Assembly: GCA_017993775.1 (NCBI GenBank)
Contig: JAGOMA010000009.1
Coordinates: 116,043-180,042 of the forward strand
Source of the DNA: Chloroflexota bacterium
GTDB taxonomy: Bacteria > Chloroflexota > Anaerolineae > Promineifilales > Promineifilaceae
Length of the DNA: 64,000 bases
Direction: 5' to 3'
Below are positions 26,077-35,251 of the stretch, piece after piece (the stretch's first letter is position 1; each line of letters begins with the position of its first letter). The position numbers were made by a program, and so were the translations under genes. The notes under the pieces are model-generated. The model made no database searches. It was not told where the DNA came from and worked only from the letters and a program-made list of their open reading frames with translations.

Positions 26077-26643
26077 TTACGCGGCGGCCCGCCGCCGCCG
26101 ATAAAACCAGACCGCCAGACCGCCAGCTACACCCACCGCCAGCGCCGCTGCCCACCAGGGCAGCCACAGGCCAGACGGCCGTTCGGCCGGAGGCACTTTC
26201 GCCTTAGACCACATCACACTACGCGATTGGGCATTGGTCATCGTTGCGCCGCTAAAATCAGCCCCAGACACATCCACAGCCAAAAATTTCGCCTCCGACA
26301 GATCTGCCCCGGTCAGGTTCCCTTCATGCAAATCCACCCCATTTAGCTTGGCGGCTTTCAGGCTGGCGTTCTGCAAATTGACCTGGGCCATATTTACCCC
26401 CGCCAGCAGCGCGCCATCCAAATTGGCCGCAGAAAAATCTGCCCCACTCACATCTGTGCCGGCCAAAATGACCTTACGTAAGTTTGCCCGACTAAAATTC
26501 GCCCCTGTCAGAACCAACCCGGTCAACTTCATCTCCGAGAGGTCCAAGCCACTTAGGTCGATGCCCGCCAGGTGTTCCTTCTCTCGCAGCCTGGCCAGAA
26601 TTTCTTCCCGTGTCGATGGTTTGAGGTGTTCCTCGCCGGTCAT
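26077..26643 (-). CDS. Pentapeptide-repeat protein with C-terminal membrane anchor
   Basis: 188 residues. After a short charged N-terminus, residues about 25-140 are A(D/N)LXX-type pentapeptides (LSGLDLSEMKLTGLVLTGAN, and so on) forming a right-handed beta-helix. The C-terminus has one hydrophobic helix (WWAAALAVGVAGGLAVWF) and an RRRR tail, a tail-anchor arrangement. The start at 26643 (MTGEEH) has AAGGAG seven bases upstream. The function of such proteins is generally unknown, and nothing suggests gyrase protection. Confidence 0.85.
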   Translation of the reverse strand: MTGEEHLKPSTREEILARLREKEHLAGIDLSGLDLSEMKLTGLVLTGANFSRANLRKVILAGTDVSGADFSAANLDGALLAGVNMAQVNLQNASLKAAKLNGVDLHEGNLTGADLSEAKFLAVDVSGADFSGATMTNAQSRSVMWSKAKVPPAERPSGLWLPWWAAALAVGVAGGLAVWFYRRRRAAA

Positions 26644-26700
26644 TTCATATCTCCTTTTGCCAAACAGCACTTTCGTCGCCAAGTTGATGCGGGAGATCGC

Positions 26701-29343
26701 TTACTCTTCCGCTTGAGACAAGGCTTGATTGATGGCGGCTATCTTTTCCGCCGGTAATAAATCGGGGGCAAAGTTGGCGATTTGCTCCAACGACATAGAC
26801 ATCGCCATGTCTGCCTGCGGATGATTTAGCAGGTCGCCCAGATGCTCTTGCAGCACGGCCGTTCCCCGCGCATTTTCCAGGATCACGTGCAAAGGCAGCC
26901 CTGTGTGCAAGCGCCCAGGCTTGCCGCCATCGCCGTACCATGCAAACTGCCCGCTCAAACGAATATCCTGCGATGAATGGCCGACCAACACGGTAAATGT
27001 ACCCGCCTCCGTGACCCAATCTTGTTTTGCCGGGTCATAAAACGCCAGCGACTGCCTGGTTAACAACAAAGTCACCGTTTGGGTTTCGCCCGGCTGCAAG
27101 ACAACTTTGGCGAAGGCTTTCAACTCTTTCAACGGCCGTATCAATCGCGCCGCTTCATCTCGTACATAAACCTGCACCACCTCGCCGCCTGCCCGCTTGC
27201 CCGTGTTTGTCACGTCCACCATGACCTGCACCGTTTCACCTTCAGCAAGAATTTGTAGATTGGCGTACGCAAAAGTGGTGTAACTCAGGCCATGCCCAAA
27301 CGGGAACAAAGGGGCGATTTCTTTTTTGTCGTAATAGCGGTAGCCCACAAACAGGCCTTCACCGTACAGTACCTTGCCGTTTTCGCCCGGGTAATTGAGA
27401 TGCGCCGGGTTGTCGGCCAGCCGGCGAGGGAACGTGGTCGGCAGCCGCCCGGATGGATTTTCATCGCCAAACAGCACGTCGGCCATGGCGTGGCCGCCCT
27501 CCTGACCAGGATACCAGAGCTGCAAAACGGCCGTTACCGCATCCACCCAGGGCATCGCCACCGGCGAGCCGACATTGAGCACAACCACAGTGTTCGGGTT
27601 GGCAGCCGCGACGCGGCGAATGAGTTCGTCTTGCGCGCCCACCAACGCCATGTCCGGCCGATCATAACCTTCGCTTTCCCACTCTCTGGTCAGCCCAGCG
27701 ACGACAATGGCTACATCAGACGCGGCGGCCAGATCGACGGCCGTTTGGATGGGATCAGCATCTTGCGGCGGGCGGCACCCCAGCCGCACCGATCGCCCTT
27801 TGCTTGCGTCAGGCCCGCTGTATTCCACCAGCAAATCATACGTTTGTCCGGCATTCAGATGCAGGGTGACGGCTTTTTGTTCGGCCCCTGGCGTCCACCA
27901 ATCAATTTGCGGCTGGCCATCCAACATAAAACGGCTGCGGCCGATGCCGGTCAGATCAAAGAAGTAGTCGCCGCTTTGCGGTACAGTCAACCGCCCGCTG
28001 AGGCGCAGGGAAAAATTGGTCGGATCGATGTATGGATTACTTTCGCCAAACCAGCGCAGTTCGGTTTTTTGGATCACGGCCGTATACACCGGCGCGCCGG
28101 CTAACTCTCGATTGCCAAAATAAGACAAAGTCAGTCCGGCACGGCCGTCGACGCCGGTTTGCAGCCAATCGGCCGGAATCTGCGGCAGTTGGCGGTGAAT
28201 CGGGCAGCCCAGGGCACTGGAAACCGTCACCTGCTCGCCAACTCGCTGGCGAATTCCATCCAACGGGCTGATGGCGTAATGCGGGTTCACGCCAGAACTA
28301 CCGCCGCCCATAATCTGTGCGGCCTGCGCATTTTCGCCGATGACGGCGATGCGCTGCGGCTTGTGCGGGTCTAACGGCAGCAATTCGCCGTCGTTTTTAA
28401 GCAGGACAATGGCTTCGGCAGCCGCCTTGCGGGCTAACTGACGATGTTCTGGCCGGTCGATGCTCTGCTCTGGTTGCAAGTTGGGCTGATCAAACGCGCC
28501 TACACGAAAAAGCGTGCGCAGCAGGCGGCGCACTTTGTCATCGACCAGCGCTTCGTCCAGTTCGCCATTTTCCACGGCCAGGCGTACCCGATCATCGTGC
28601 CAGCGCGCTGGGCCGGGCATTTCCAGGTCCAGACCACCGGCGGCCACATGGTCCGTGTAGGAGCCATACCAATCGGAGATTACCAGACCGTCGAAGCTCC
28701 ATTCACCTTTGAGAATATCGCGCAGCAGGGCGCTGTTTTCGCTGGCCCAGACGCCGTTGATGCGATTGTAGGACGACATGATAGTCCAGGGCTGGGCTTT
28801 TTCCAGGGCGATACGGAAGGGTTCCAGATAAATTTCGCGCAACGGCCGTTCCGCCACTTCCGAACTCATGCTGTGACGCTCAAACTCCGAATCGTTGCAT
28901 ACAAAGTGCTTGATGCACGCTCCCACGCCCTGGCTTTGCAGCCCGCCAATGTAAGCGCTGGCCAATGTGCCGCTGAGGAATGGGTCTTCCGCGTAACATT
29001 CAAAATTACGTCCGGCGATGGGCGACCGGTGGATATTGACCGTGGGAGCCAGCAGCACATGCGCGCCTTTGGCCTTCACCTCTTCGGCCAAGGCCTGCCC
29101 CACCTGCTCCACCAGCGCCGGGTTCCACGTAGCGCCTAAAGCCACTCCCACTGGAAAACAGGCAGAAGTTGGCCCGGTGTTATCATCCACGCCGCGCACG
29201 CCGTTGGGACCATCGGACACTTTCATCGCCGGAATGCCCAGTCGTTCGACCGCTACGGTATGCCACATATCGGCTCCGGCAATCATGGATACCTTTTCGC
29301 TGAGAGTCAGTTGTTCGAGTAAAGCTGTGATTTGTTCTTCCAT
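26701..29343 (-). CDS. Glycoside hydrolase family 3 (beta-glucosidase type) with PA14 domain
   Basis: 880 residues: the GH3 TIM barrel (about 1-300) with KHFVCNDSE and the nucleophile Asp in VISDWYG (about 223); the second alpha/beta GH3 domain interrupted by a PA14 carbohydrate-binding insert (about 400-520, TYDLLVEYSG); then a C-terminal fibronectin III-like domain (GGEVVQVYVRD). The architecture is that of PA14-bearing beta-glucosidases. No signal peptide is visible, so it should hydrolyse imported oligosaccharides in the cytosol. The start at 29343 follows GAGG by five bases; an upstream in-frame extension has poor coding character. Confidence 0.9.
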   Translation of the reverse strand: MEEQITALLEQLTLSEKVSMIAGADMWHTVAVERLGIPAMKVSDGPNGVRGVDDNTGPTSACFPVGVALGATWNPALVEQVGQALAEEVKAKGAHVLLAPTVNIHRSPIAGRNFECYAEDPFLSGTLASAYIGGLQSQGVGACIKHFVCNDSEFERHSMSSEVAERPLREIYLEPFRIALEKAQPWTIMSSYNRINGVWASENSALLRDILKGEWSFDGLVISDWYGSYTDHVAAGGLDLEMPGPARWHDDRVRLAVENGELDEALVDDKVRRLLRTLFRVGAFDQPNLQPEQSIDRPEHRQLARKAAAEAIVLLKNDGELLPLDPHKPQRIAVIGENAQAAQIMGGGSSGVNPHYAISPLDGIRQRVGEQVTVSSALGCPIHRQLPQIPADWLQTGVDGRAGLTLSYFGNRELAGAPVYTAVIQKTELRWFGESNPYIDPTNFSLRLSGRLTVPQSGDYFFDLTGIGRSRFMLDGQPQIDWWTPGAEQKAVTLHLNAGQTYDLLVEYSGPDASKGRSVRLGCRPPQDADPIQTAVDLAAASDVAIVVAGLTREWESEGYDRPDMALVGAQDELIRRVAAANPNTVVVLNVGSPVAMPWVDAVTAVLQLWYPGQEGGHAMADVLFGDENPSGRLPTTFPRRLADNPAHLNYPGENGKVLYGEGLFVGYRYYDKKEIAPLFPFGHGLSYTTFAYANLQILAEGETVQVMVDVTNTGKRAGGEVVQVYVRDEAARLIRPLKELKAFAKVVLQPGETQTVTLLLTRQSLAFYDPAKQDWVTEAGTFTVLVGHSSQDIRLSGQFAWYGDGGKPGRLHTGLPLHVILENARGTAVLQEHLGDLLNHPQADMAMSMSLEQIANFAPDLLPAEKIAAINQALSQAEE

Positions 29344-29572
29344 TGTTTCCTCACATTTATTGGCGTCAGCAAAAGCTAACGGATAGGCGGCGCATGACAA
29401 AGGATGCGTCTGAAGCAGACACCAGGAGGCTTCGTCATGCGAAAAATCGTTGTTCAAGGAGCAAATTTAGCGATTGGCGCACAATTTTCCGGTTCAGTCG
29501 GCCAGATCTCTGCTTACCGGCGAATCGTTTGCCAGGGAAATATATCCGATTAGCAGGCAAATCGCACCGGTT

Positions 29573-30535
29573 TTAGAGGGAAAATGTGTCGCCCATCGCC
29601 GGAACAGAAACCAGACCTGGCAACCCCTCAGCCAGCCAGACATGTTGTGCCTCTTTTTGCCATCGCGTATTGCTCCATCCATACCCCGGATTGCCGGCGC
29701 CATCGGGATGGCCGCTGATATGGACGAGGTGGGTATGGCGGGGCTGCAAGACACGGGCATACCTCTGCGTATGGGTGAAGGACGCATGGTTGGTGGGATG
29801 ATCTTTGGCCTGCCAGAAGGTTGTGTCTATGAAAAGGTGGTCGGCGTGGGAGAGGAAGGCAACGGCCGTTTGCTCGGCGGCCGTTTGGGGGCGAGCCAAC
29901 CAATCATTTTCACTGTCGATGTCCCACAAGAGGACTGTGCGGGAAACGGCCGTTGCGATCACATACGCCGCACAGGTGTACCGAACTTGCGTCGGCCGGT
30001 CGGCCCGCCGATCGGCGTTTCGATGCGAAACAGTCACCGGGGTAATGGTCACGCCGGGCAGGCGAATGGGCAGCGGCGGCAGCACAACTCCCGGCGGCTC
30101 ATACTCGCCAGACTGATGCGGGGTAATCAGGTTGTCCCATTCAAAATCCTGGCGGCGCTGCAGCCATTCGCCGGTTCCGCTGCGACACCACAACGGGATA
30201 CGCGCCGTATCCAACCCTTTCGCTTCGCGGTGATGCAGGTAAGTCGTCAACAACCGGTTCAGGTTGATGACGTGGTCGGGATGCCAATGGGTTAGCACAA
30301 TCCAATCCAGTCGCGCTTGCGTCCTGCGCAAAAATGGATTGTCGATCAGGCTGTCCACCACGCCGGCTCCGGCATCGAACAAAATGTGCGACACCGTCTG
30401 GCCTGTATCGTCTACCGAGAGCAGCGACGCCGATAGATTGGCGCCGCGTTGGGCCGAACAGCAGCGGTAACAATCGCAGCCAAACACGCGCAAATAAGAT
30501 CCTTCCACACCATTCATGCTTAATAAGTGCTGCAT
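29573..30535 (-). CDS. MBL-fold metallo-hydrolase (PhnP-like)
   Basis: A 320-residue metallo-beta-lactamase-fold enzyme. It has the zinc motif THWHPDH (about 81-87), a later His in VSHRNAD, Asp in LLWDIDS and His in HISGHPDG. The N-terminal GCDCYRCC cluster and the SLL strand resemble PhnP-type phosphodiesterases, which carry an extra structural metal site. The substrate is unknown. It stands alone; ACGGCCGT copies occur twice within it. Confidence 0.75.
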   Translation of the reverse strand: MQHLLSMNGVEGSYLRVFGCDCYRCCSAQRGANLSASLLSVDDTGQTVSHILFDAGAGVVDSLIDNPFLRRTQARLDWIVLTHWHPDHVINLNRLLTTYLHHREAKGLDTARIPLWCRSGTGEWLQRRQDFEWDNLITPHQSGEYEPPGVVLPPLPIRLPGVTITPVTVSHRNADRRADRPTQVRYTCAAYVIATAVSRTVLLWDIDSENDWLARPQTAAEQTAVAFLSHADHLFIDTTFWQAKDHPTNHASFTHTQRYARVLQPRHTHLVHISGHPDGAGNPGYGWSNTRWQKEAQHVWLAEGLPGLVSVPAMGDTFSL

Positions 30536-30942
30536 TTTTCCTCGTGGTTTGTTATAAAATGGCTACGCGAATAAATTTGCTGTTTTGAGGACAGGGAACG
30601 GCCGTTCCCTGCTTTCTTGGTCTATGCTAAAGAATTTCGCCTCAATACCCACAAAATCGGGTAAGGCAGGTATAATTTAGTCGGAAACTTGATGGAACAA
30701 TTTCATCCATGGTGCATCTCTAGGCAAAATCGACAGCAATTTCTTCAGATATTCAACTTACACTACGTGACTCAACTGCAATTCGCTTAATTGTTACTTG
30801 GCTATCATGGCCAGTCTTATGATACTTTGGTTTGTGACCAACGGTCTTTGAATCGGCGTTTAATGATAACTGAAATAGTCTCTGACGTTTACAGATCGGT
30901 ATTCGCCCGAGGCTAATATTCGGGTTGTCTCAGGTAAAAAGT
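30536..30942. other. Promoter region of the histidine kinase gene
   Basis: About 400 bases between divergent genes. It contains a 16-bp palindrome GGGAACGGCCGTTCCC near 30595-30610 and a possible promoter, TTACTT (30794-30799) and TATGAT (30818-30823) with an 18-base spacer, about 120 bases before the kinase start. No small ORF or terminator was seen. Confidence 0.4.
30794..30823 (+). promoter_or_regulatory. Weak candidate sigma70 promoter for the kinase-regulator operon
   Basis: TTACTT and TATGAT with an 18-base spacer. The match to consensus is moderate and could be chance in this AT-rich stretch. Confidence 0.3.
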
Positions 30943-33900
30943 ATGTCCCAATCTCAACCCCTTAACAACCACTTACCTTATCCATTTCCTGAAATATATA
31001 AACCAGTCGCCAAGCCCGAAGATTTTTCCCCTTTTCGGCTGTTATTTTCCCTGACAATGGCCGTATTTACTGTCGAATTGGCCATCATGTTGGTCATCGA
31101 ACACATTTACAATCCCGGCGACAATTTTTCAGGCAAGGTCATTGAAGCGCTGCTCGATGCCTCGATTTTAGCGATTTTTGTTTTCCCCACGCTTTATTAT
31201 CTTTCCTTTAGGCCGTTGGTTACGTCCTTGATGCAATATCAGGTAACCGATAAAGCGCTTAATCGGTCATATACTTTTTTGGGAAAGGTGTTTGCCAGTC
31301 TGAATGATGGCGTTTTGGTTGTTCGTGTGCCCGACTATACCGTGCTGACGAGTAATGTAACCGCCGGCAGGTTGTTTGGCGAATCGGATGCGGCGTTGAT
31401 TGGGCAAAAGTTGGCGCAGTTGTTTTTTGAGGATACGGCCGTCTACGAAACCTTCATCGCCGAAGTGAACCAAAACTTAAAGATAGGCGACTTGTTCCAC
31501 ACCGAAATCACCATCACCCCGCAACAAAAAAAGAAATTCAGCGCCGAAATCACCGTCACCGAAATCCGCAACGAAGACGAAGCCTACCAGGTCTTTACCA
31601 TTCGAGACATCACCGAAAAAAAACGTTCCGAAGAAAAAATAAACCTGCAAACCACCGCCCTCCAGGCCGCCGTCAATGGGGTTCTGATCACCGACACCAA
31701 CGGCATTACAGAATGGGCCAACCCAGCCCTTTCCCAAATGTCCGGTTACACATTCGAGGAACTTATTGGCCAAAGTGGCGGTCTGTTTGATGCAGACCTC
31801 TACGATCCAGAACGATATCAGGAGATGTGGCGCAAACTTTCAGCCGGACAGCCATGGGAAGGAGAAATTGTCAATCAGCGCAAAGACCACAGCCGCTACA
31901 CCGAACTGCAAACCATCGCGCCGGTGCGCAACCCGCAAAACGTCGTCACCCATTATGTGGCCATCAAACAAGACATTTCTCAGCGCAAAGCAGTTGAAGC
32001 GCAGCTAGAGAAACAAAATCAAGAGCTGCTTATACTAGGGAAACTGGGTCAAACTGTTGTTTCCAGCCTGGAATTAAACGTCGTCTTTAATCAAGTTATC
32101 CAACAATTGATGCCCCTGTTCCAGGCTGAGTGCATCTCGATTATTCTGCGGGAAGAAGGCCGATTGGTTTATGTGGCTACCGGCGGACTTCATGCCAACG
32201 AAACTTTAGGCCAAAGTATCACCTTGGATTTTGGCGTTCCTGGTTTGGTATTGGCCAGCAAAGAGGCGATTTGCATCATCGATAACGAAGAAATATTGGC
32301 AGATGCCTGTGGGTGTGATCCTCAATCAACCATCGCCGTTCCACTGCGCCTGGGCGATGAAATTTTTGGCCTTATCCAGGCCTCGCACCGTCGGCCACAT
32401 GCCTTTAACAAAGAAAGTCTGCACATGTTGCAATCGGCGGCCAATTGGGCGGCCATTGCCATTAGCCATGCGCGACAACTACAAGAAATCAGGATGCGCC
32501 TGCGCGAAACGGCCACACTTTCGGCAATCAACCAATCGTTAAATGAAACCCTGGACCTGGAAAACGCCTTGCAGCTTATTGCCGACTCCACGCCAAAGCT
32601 GATCAACAATGTTGATCGTGTGGTCATTCATTTAACAGATGAAAACGAGCAGGTCTTGTATCCTGTTATCTGGAGCGGCCAACCACATATGGATACTCCT
32701 TCGCTTTATTTAAATTCCGGCGAAGGGATTGCCGGACGAGTGATGAAAACTGGCAAGTTAATCAACGTGCCGAACATTGCCAATAGCGGCCAGTTTCGGG
32801 CATTTCCGACCGTTCCAGCGATCAAATCGTTGATGGTTGGGCCATTGCAAAGCGGCCGTTTCCAGTTGGGCACCATTAGTGTGCACAATCAAACCATGGA
32901 AAATGCGTTTTCGGAGATGGACGAGCGGCTGTTGATGCGGCTGGCTCATTCAGCGGCCGTAGCGATCAACACGTCCCGCCTGTATCAGGCGGAACGGCAG
33001 CAGCGACGCTTTGCCGAAGACCTGGTGCAGGCAGCGGCCGCTTTGAGCGGCAGTTTGCGCGTTAATGAAGTTCTGGAAAATATCTTATCGCAAACCATTC
33101 GCGTGGTTCGCTGCCATCGCGCCGGAATCTTTTTACTGCGTCATAATCGCGTGTATTTGTCGCAGTTTAGCCATGCCCAAGAAGGCAATCTGCCGCTGCC
33201 AGAGGCGTTACAAAAGCTGTTGGACGGTGAAGATGTGCGCGATTTCCCGCCGTTACGGTTAATTATTGAAACAGGCAAGCCGATTGTGGTGACAGAATCC
33301 GAAGATGAATATGCGTTTTTAAGCGACTCAGGCTTGGCGGAATATTCTGTCTTTGCGGCGGCGCCTTTACGTGTGGGGCAAGATGTGATTGGCTTTTTGA
33401 ATATTTATGGCGACAGGCCGGCGGCGTTTGACAAGGATACGATTCACCGACTAGAAGCATTGGCGGCTCATGCGACGCTGGCAGTGCAAAATGCCCGGCT
33501 GTATAACGAGTTGGAGGCGGCCCTGGAAAAAGAACAGGTGACTCGGCTGCAATTGGTGCAGGCGCAGAAATTGTCGGCGATGGGTCGTCTGGTGGCTTCG
33601 GTGGCTCATGAGTTGAATAATCCCTTGCAAACGATTAAGAATTGTCTGTTTTTGACGCAACAAGATATCGGCCCCGAGGCGATAACGCAGACCTATCTGG
33701 AGATGGCTATCTCAGAGACAACCCGGCTGAAGAATTTGGTGCTGCAACTACGTGACGTGTATCGGCCGTCGGGCAGTGAAGAGATGCAGCCGGTATTGGT
33801 AACGGCCGTTATCTCCCAGGTTTCATTCATCCTCAAACAGCACTTCAAGGAAAACAGCATCACTTTGCAGTTCACGCCACCCGAAAACGAATACACCGTC

Positions 33901-34233
33901 ATGGGCGACGCCAATCAATTGGCTCAGGTTTTACTCAACATCTGCCTTAACGCCGTTGAAGCTATTCAGCCTGACAGTGGCATGATCCGCATCCAGATGT
34001 TAAACGACAAAGAAGATCGTTTTATCGGCATCCAGATTCAAGATTCTGGCCCGGGCATTCCCACAGATATTATCGACAACCTTTTTGAACCGTTCTTTAC
34101 GACTAAAACAGCCGGCACAGGTCTGGGTTTGGCCATCTGCTACGATATTGTGCAAAACCATGGCGGTTATATCACAGTCGAAAATTCGCAAACAGAAGGG
34201 GCAATTTTTGATGTCTGGCTGCCCCTGCTATAA
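30943..34233 (+). CDS. Membrane-bound PAS/GAF hybrid sensor histidine kinase
   Basis: 1096 residues: two N-terminal membrane helices, a PAS domain (about 115-230, ending FTIRDITEKK), a second PAS (about 240-350, VTHYVAIKQDIS), three GAF-like domains (about 365-520, 540-690, 710-855), then HisKA with the phospho-acceptor His889 in VAHELNNPLQ and HATPase_c with N-box NICLNAVEA, DSGPGIP, FEPFFTTK and GTGLGLAI. No transmitter-internal receiver. The ATG at 30943 is chosen over a TTG at 30925. The response-regulator gene follows 62 bases later. The GAF domains suggest sensing of small molecules or redox state. Confidence 0.9.
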   Translation: MSQSQPLNNHLPYPFPEIYKPVAKPEDFSPFRLLFSLTMAVFTVELAIMLVIEHIYNPGDNFSGKVIEALLDASILAIFVFPTLYYLSFRPLVTSLMQYQVTDKALNRSYTFLGKVFASLNDGVLVVRVPDYTVLTSNVTAGRLFGESDAALIGQKLAQLFFEDTAVYETFIAEVNQNLKIGDLFHTEITITPQQKKKFSAEITVTEIRNEDEAYQVFTIRDITEKKRSEEKINLQTTALQAAVNGVLITDTNGITEWANPALSQMSGYTFEELIGQSGGLFDADLYDPERYQEMWRKLSAGQPWEGEIVNQRKDHSRYTELQTIAPVRNPQNVVTHYVAIKQDISQRKAVEAQLEKQNQELLILGKLGQTVVSSLELNVVFNQVIQQLMPLFQAECISIILREEGRLVYVATGGLHANETLGQSITLDFGVPGLVLASKEAICIIDNEEILADACGCDPQSTIAVPLRLGDEIFGLIQASHRRPHAFNKESLHMLQSAANWAAIAISHARQLQEIRMRLRETATLSAINQSLNETLDLENALQLIADSTPKLINNVDRVVIHLTDENEQVLYPVIWSGQPHMDTPSLYLNSGEGIAGRVMKTGKLINVPNIANSGQFRAFPTVPAIKSLMVGPLQSGRFQLGTISVHNQTMENAFSEMDERLLMRLAHSAAVAINTSRLYQAERQQRRFAEDLVQAAAALSGSLRVNEVLENILSQTIRVVRCHRAGIFLLRHNRVYLSQFSHAQEGNLPLPEALQKLLDGEDVRDFPPLRLIIETGKPIVVTESEDEYAFLSDSGLAEYSVFAAAPLRVGQDVIGFLNIYGDRPAAFDKDTIHRLEALAAHATLAVQNARLYNELEAALEKEQVTRLQLVQAQKLSAMGRLVASVAHELNNPLQTIKNCLFLTQQDIGPEAITQTYLEMAISETTRLKNLVLQLRDVYRPSGSEEMQPVLVTAVISQVSFILKQHFKENSITLQFTPPENEYTVMGDANQLAQVLLNICLNAVEAIQPDSGMIRIQMLNDKEDRFIGIQIQDSGPGIPTDIIDNLFEPFFTTKTAGTGLGLAICYDIVQNHGGYITVENSQTEGAIFDVWLPLL

Positions 34234-34295
34234 ATCTTTTGCTCGCAGAAAATATTCCTACAACTGCACGTTCACTTAGCCAACAGGAGTTCATG

Positions 34296-35096
34296 ATGAT
34301 AGACAGCCAAAGCATTTTAATCGTCGACGATGAGCCAAATCTGCGCAAATCCCTCAGCATGATATTGCAAAGACAGGGTTACACCGTGAGCACAGCGGCC
34401 GACGCCGAACAAGCTTATGCCGATCTACAACATCATTCATATGATCTAATTTTTTTAGACATCAAAATGCCGAAAAAAAGCGGTTTGACGCTGCTAACTG
34501 AAATTCGGCAGATGAACAATGACGTACCTATCCTTCTATTAACGGCCTTTGCCAGTCTGGAATCGGCAATTGAAGCGGTACGGCGAGGGGCAAACGATTA
34601 TCTGCTCAAACCGATTGATCCGCCGCAAATATTGGCCCGGGTAAAACAGATTTTGGCCCAGCAAGAGAATAACCGCCGCCGAGAGATCATGAATGAAATG
34701 CAGCGATTACTGCTTGAATTGAACGAGATTGAAGGCAAACCGGCTGCCCCTGCAGAGAAAACCACGCCTCAACCCCAATTAGACAACTCCCGCTTCATAC
34801 AAAAAGGTGTTTTCATTCTCGATCTTCAGACCCGCAGCGCGGTTGTTAATCAAACGCCCCTGTTTTTAACGCCTACCGGGTTCGACTATCTGGTTACGCT
34901 GCTGCGCCATTCCCCGGAAACCATTCCTTATCAAAAGCTTGTTCTGGAAGCCCAAGGGTATGAAACGTCGCCTATTGAAGCCAAAGAGGTGGCCCGATGG
35001 CGCATCCATGAGCTGCGAAAAACCATTGAGGATGACACGCGAAATCCCAACTATATCATTACGGTTCGCGGCATTGGCTATCGATTGGTGCCGTAG
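34296..35096 (+). CDS. Response regulator with winged-helix output domain
   Basis: 266 residues. The receiver domain has the acidic pair Asp11/Asp12, the phospho-acceptor Asp55 (LIFLDIKMP), Thr83 and Lys105 (LLKPID). After a linker comes an OmpR/PhoB-type DNA-binding domain with LTPTGFDYLVTLLRH, then the recognition helix region and the wing IITVRGIGYRLVP. It should be phosphorylated by the kinase directly upstream. Two adjacent ATGs exist (34293 and 34296); the second has AGGAG at the better distance of six bases. Confidence 0.9.
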   Translation: MIDSQSILIVDDEPNLRKSLSMILQRQGYTVSTAADAEQAYADLQHHSYDLIFLDIKMPKKSGLTLLTEIRQMNNDVPILLLTAFASLESAIEAVRRGANDYLLKPIDPPQILARVKQILAQQENNRRREIMNEMQRLLLELNEIEGKPAAPAEKTTPQPQLDNSRFIQKGVFILDLQTRSAVVNQTPLFLTPTGFDYLVTLLRHSPETIPYQKLVLEAQGYETSPIEAKEVARWRIHELRKTIEDDTRNPNYIITVRGIGYRLVP

Positions 35097-35251
35097 AAGA
35101 ACGGCCGTTCCCCCCAACAGCCCATGTTGTTCTCATCACAATACCAGCCAATAAACACCAAGAAATTTCAACTTTTCGGCTCAAATAATTGTTTATACTT
35201 ATAATTGGGAGCAACAATTGATAAAATCCAGAATTATCTAGAATAATTTTT

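Noticed and set aside
35190..35205. TATAAT-like sequence before the CopC-CopD gene as a promoter
   Set aside because: No acceptable -35 hexamer lies 16-18 bases upstream, and the stretch is AT-rich enough for chance matches.
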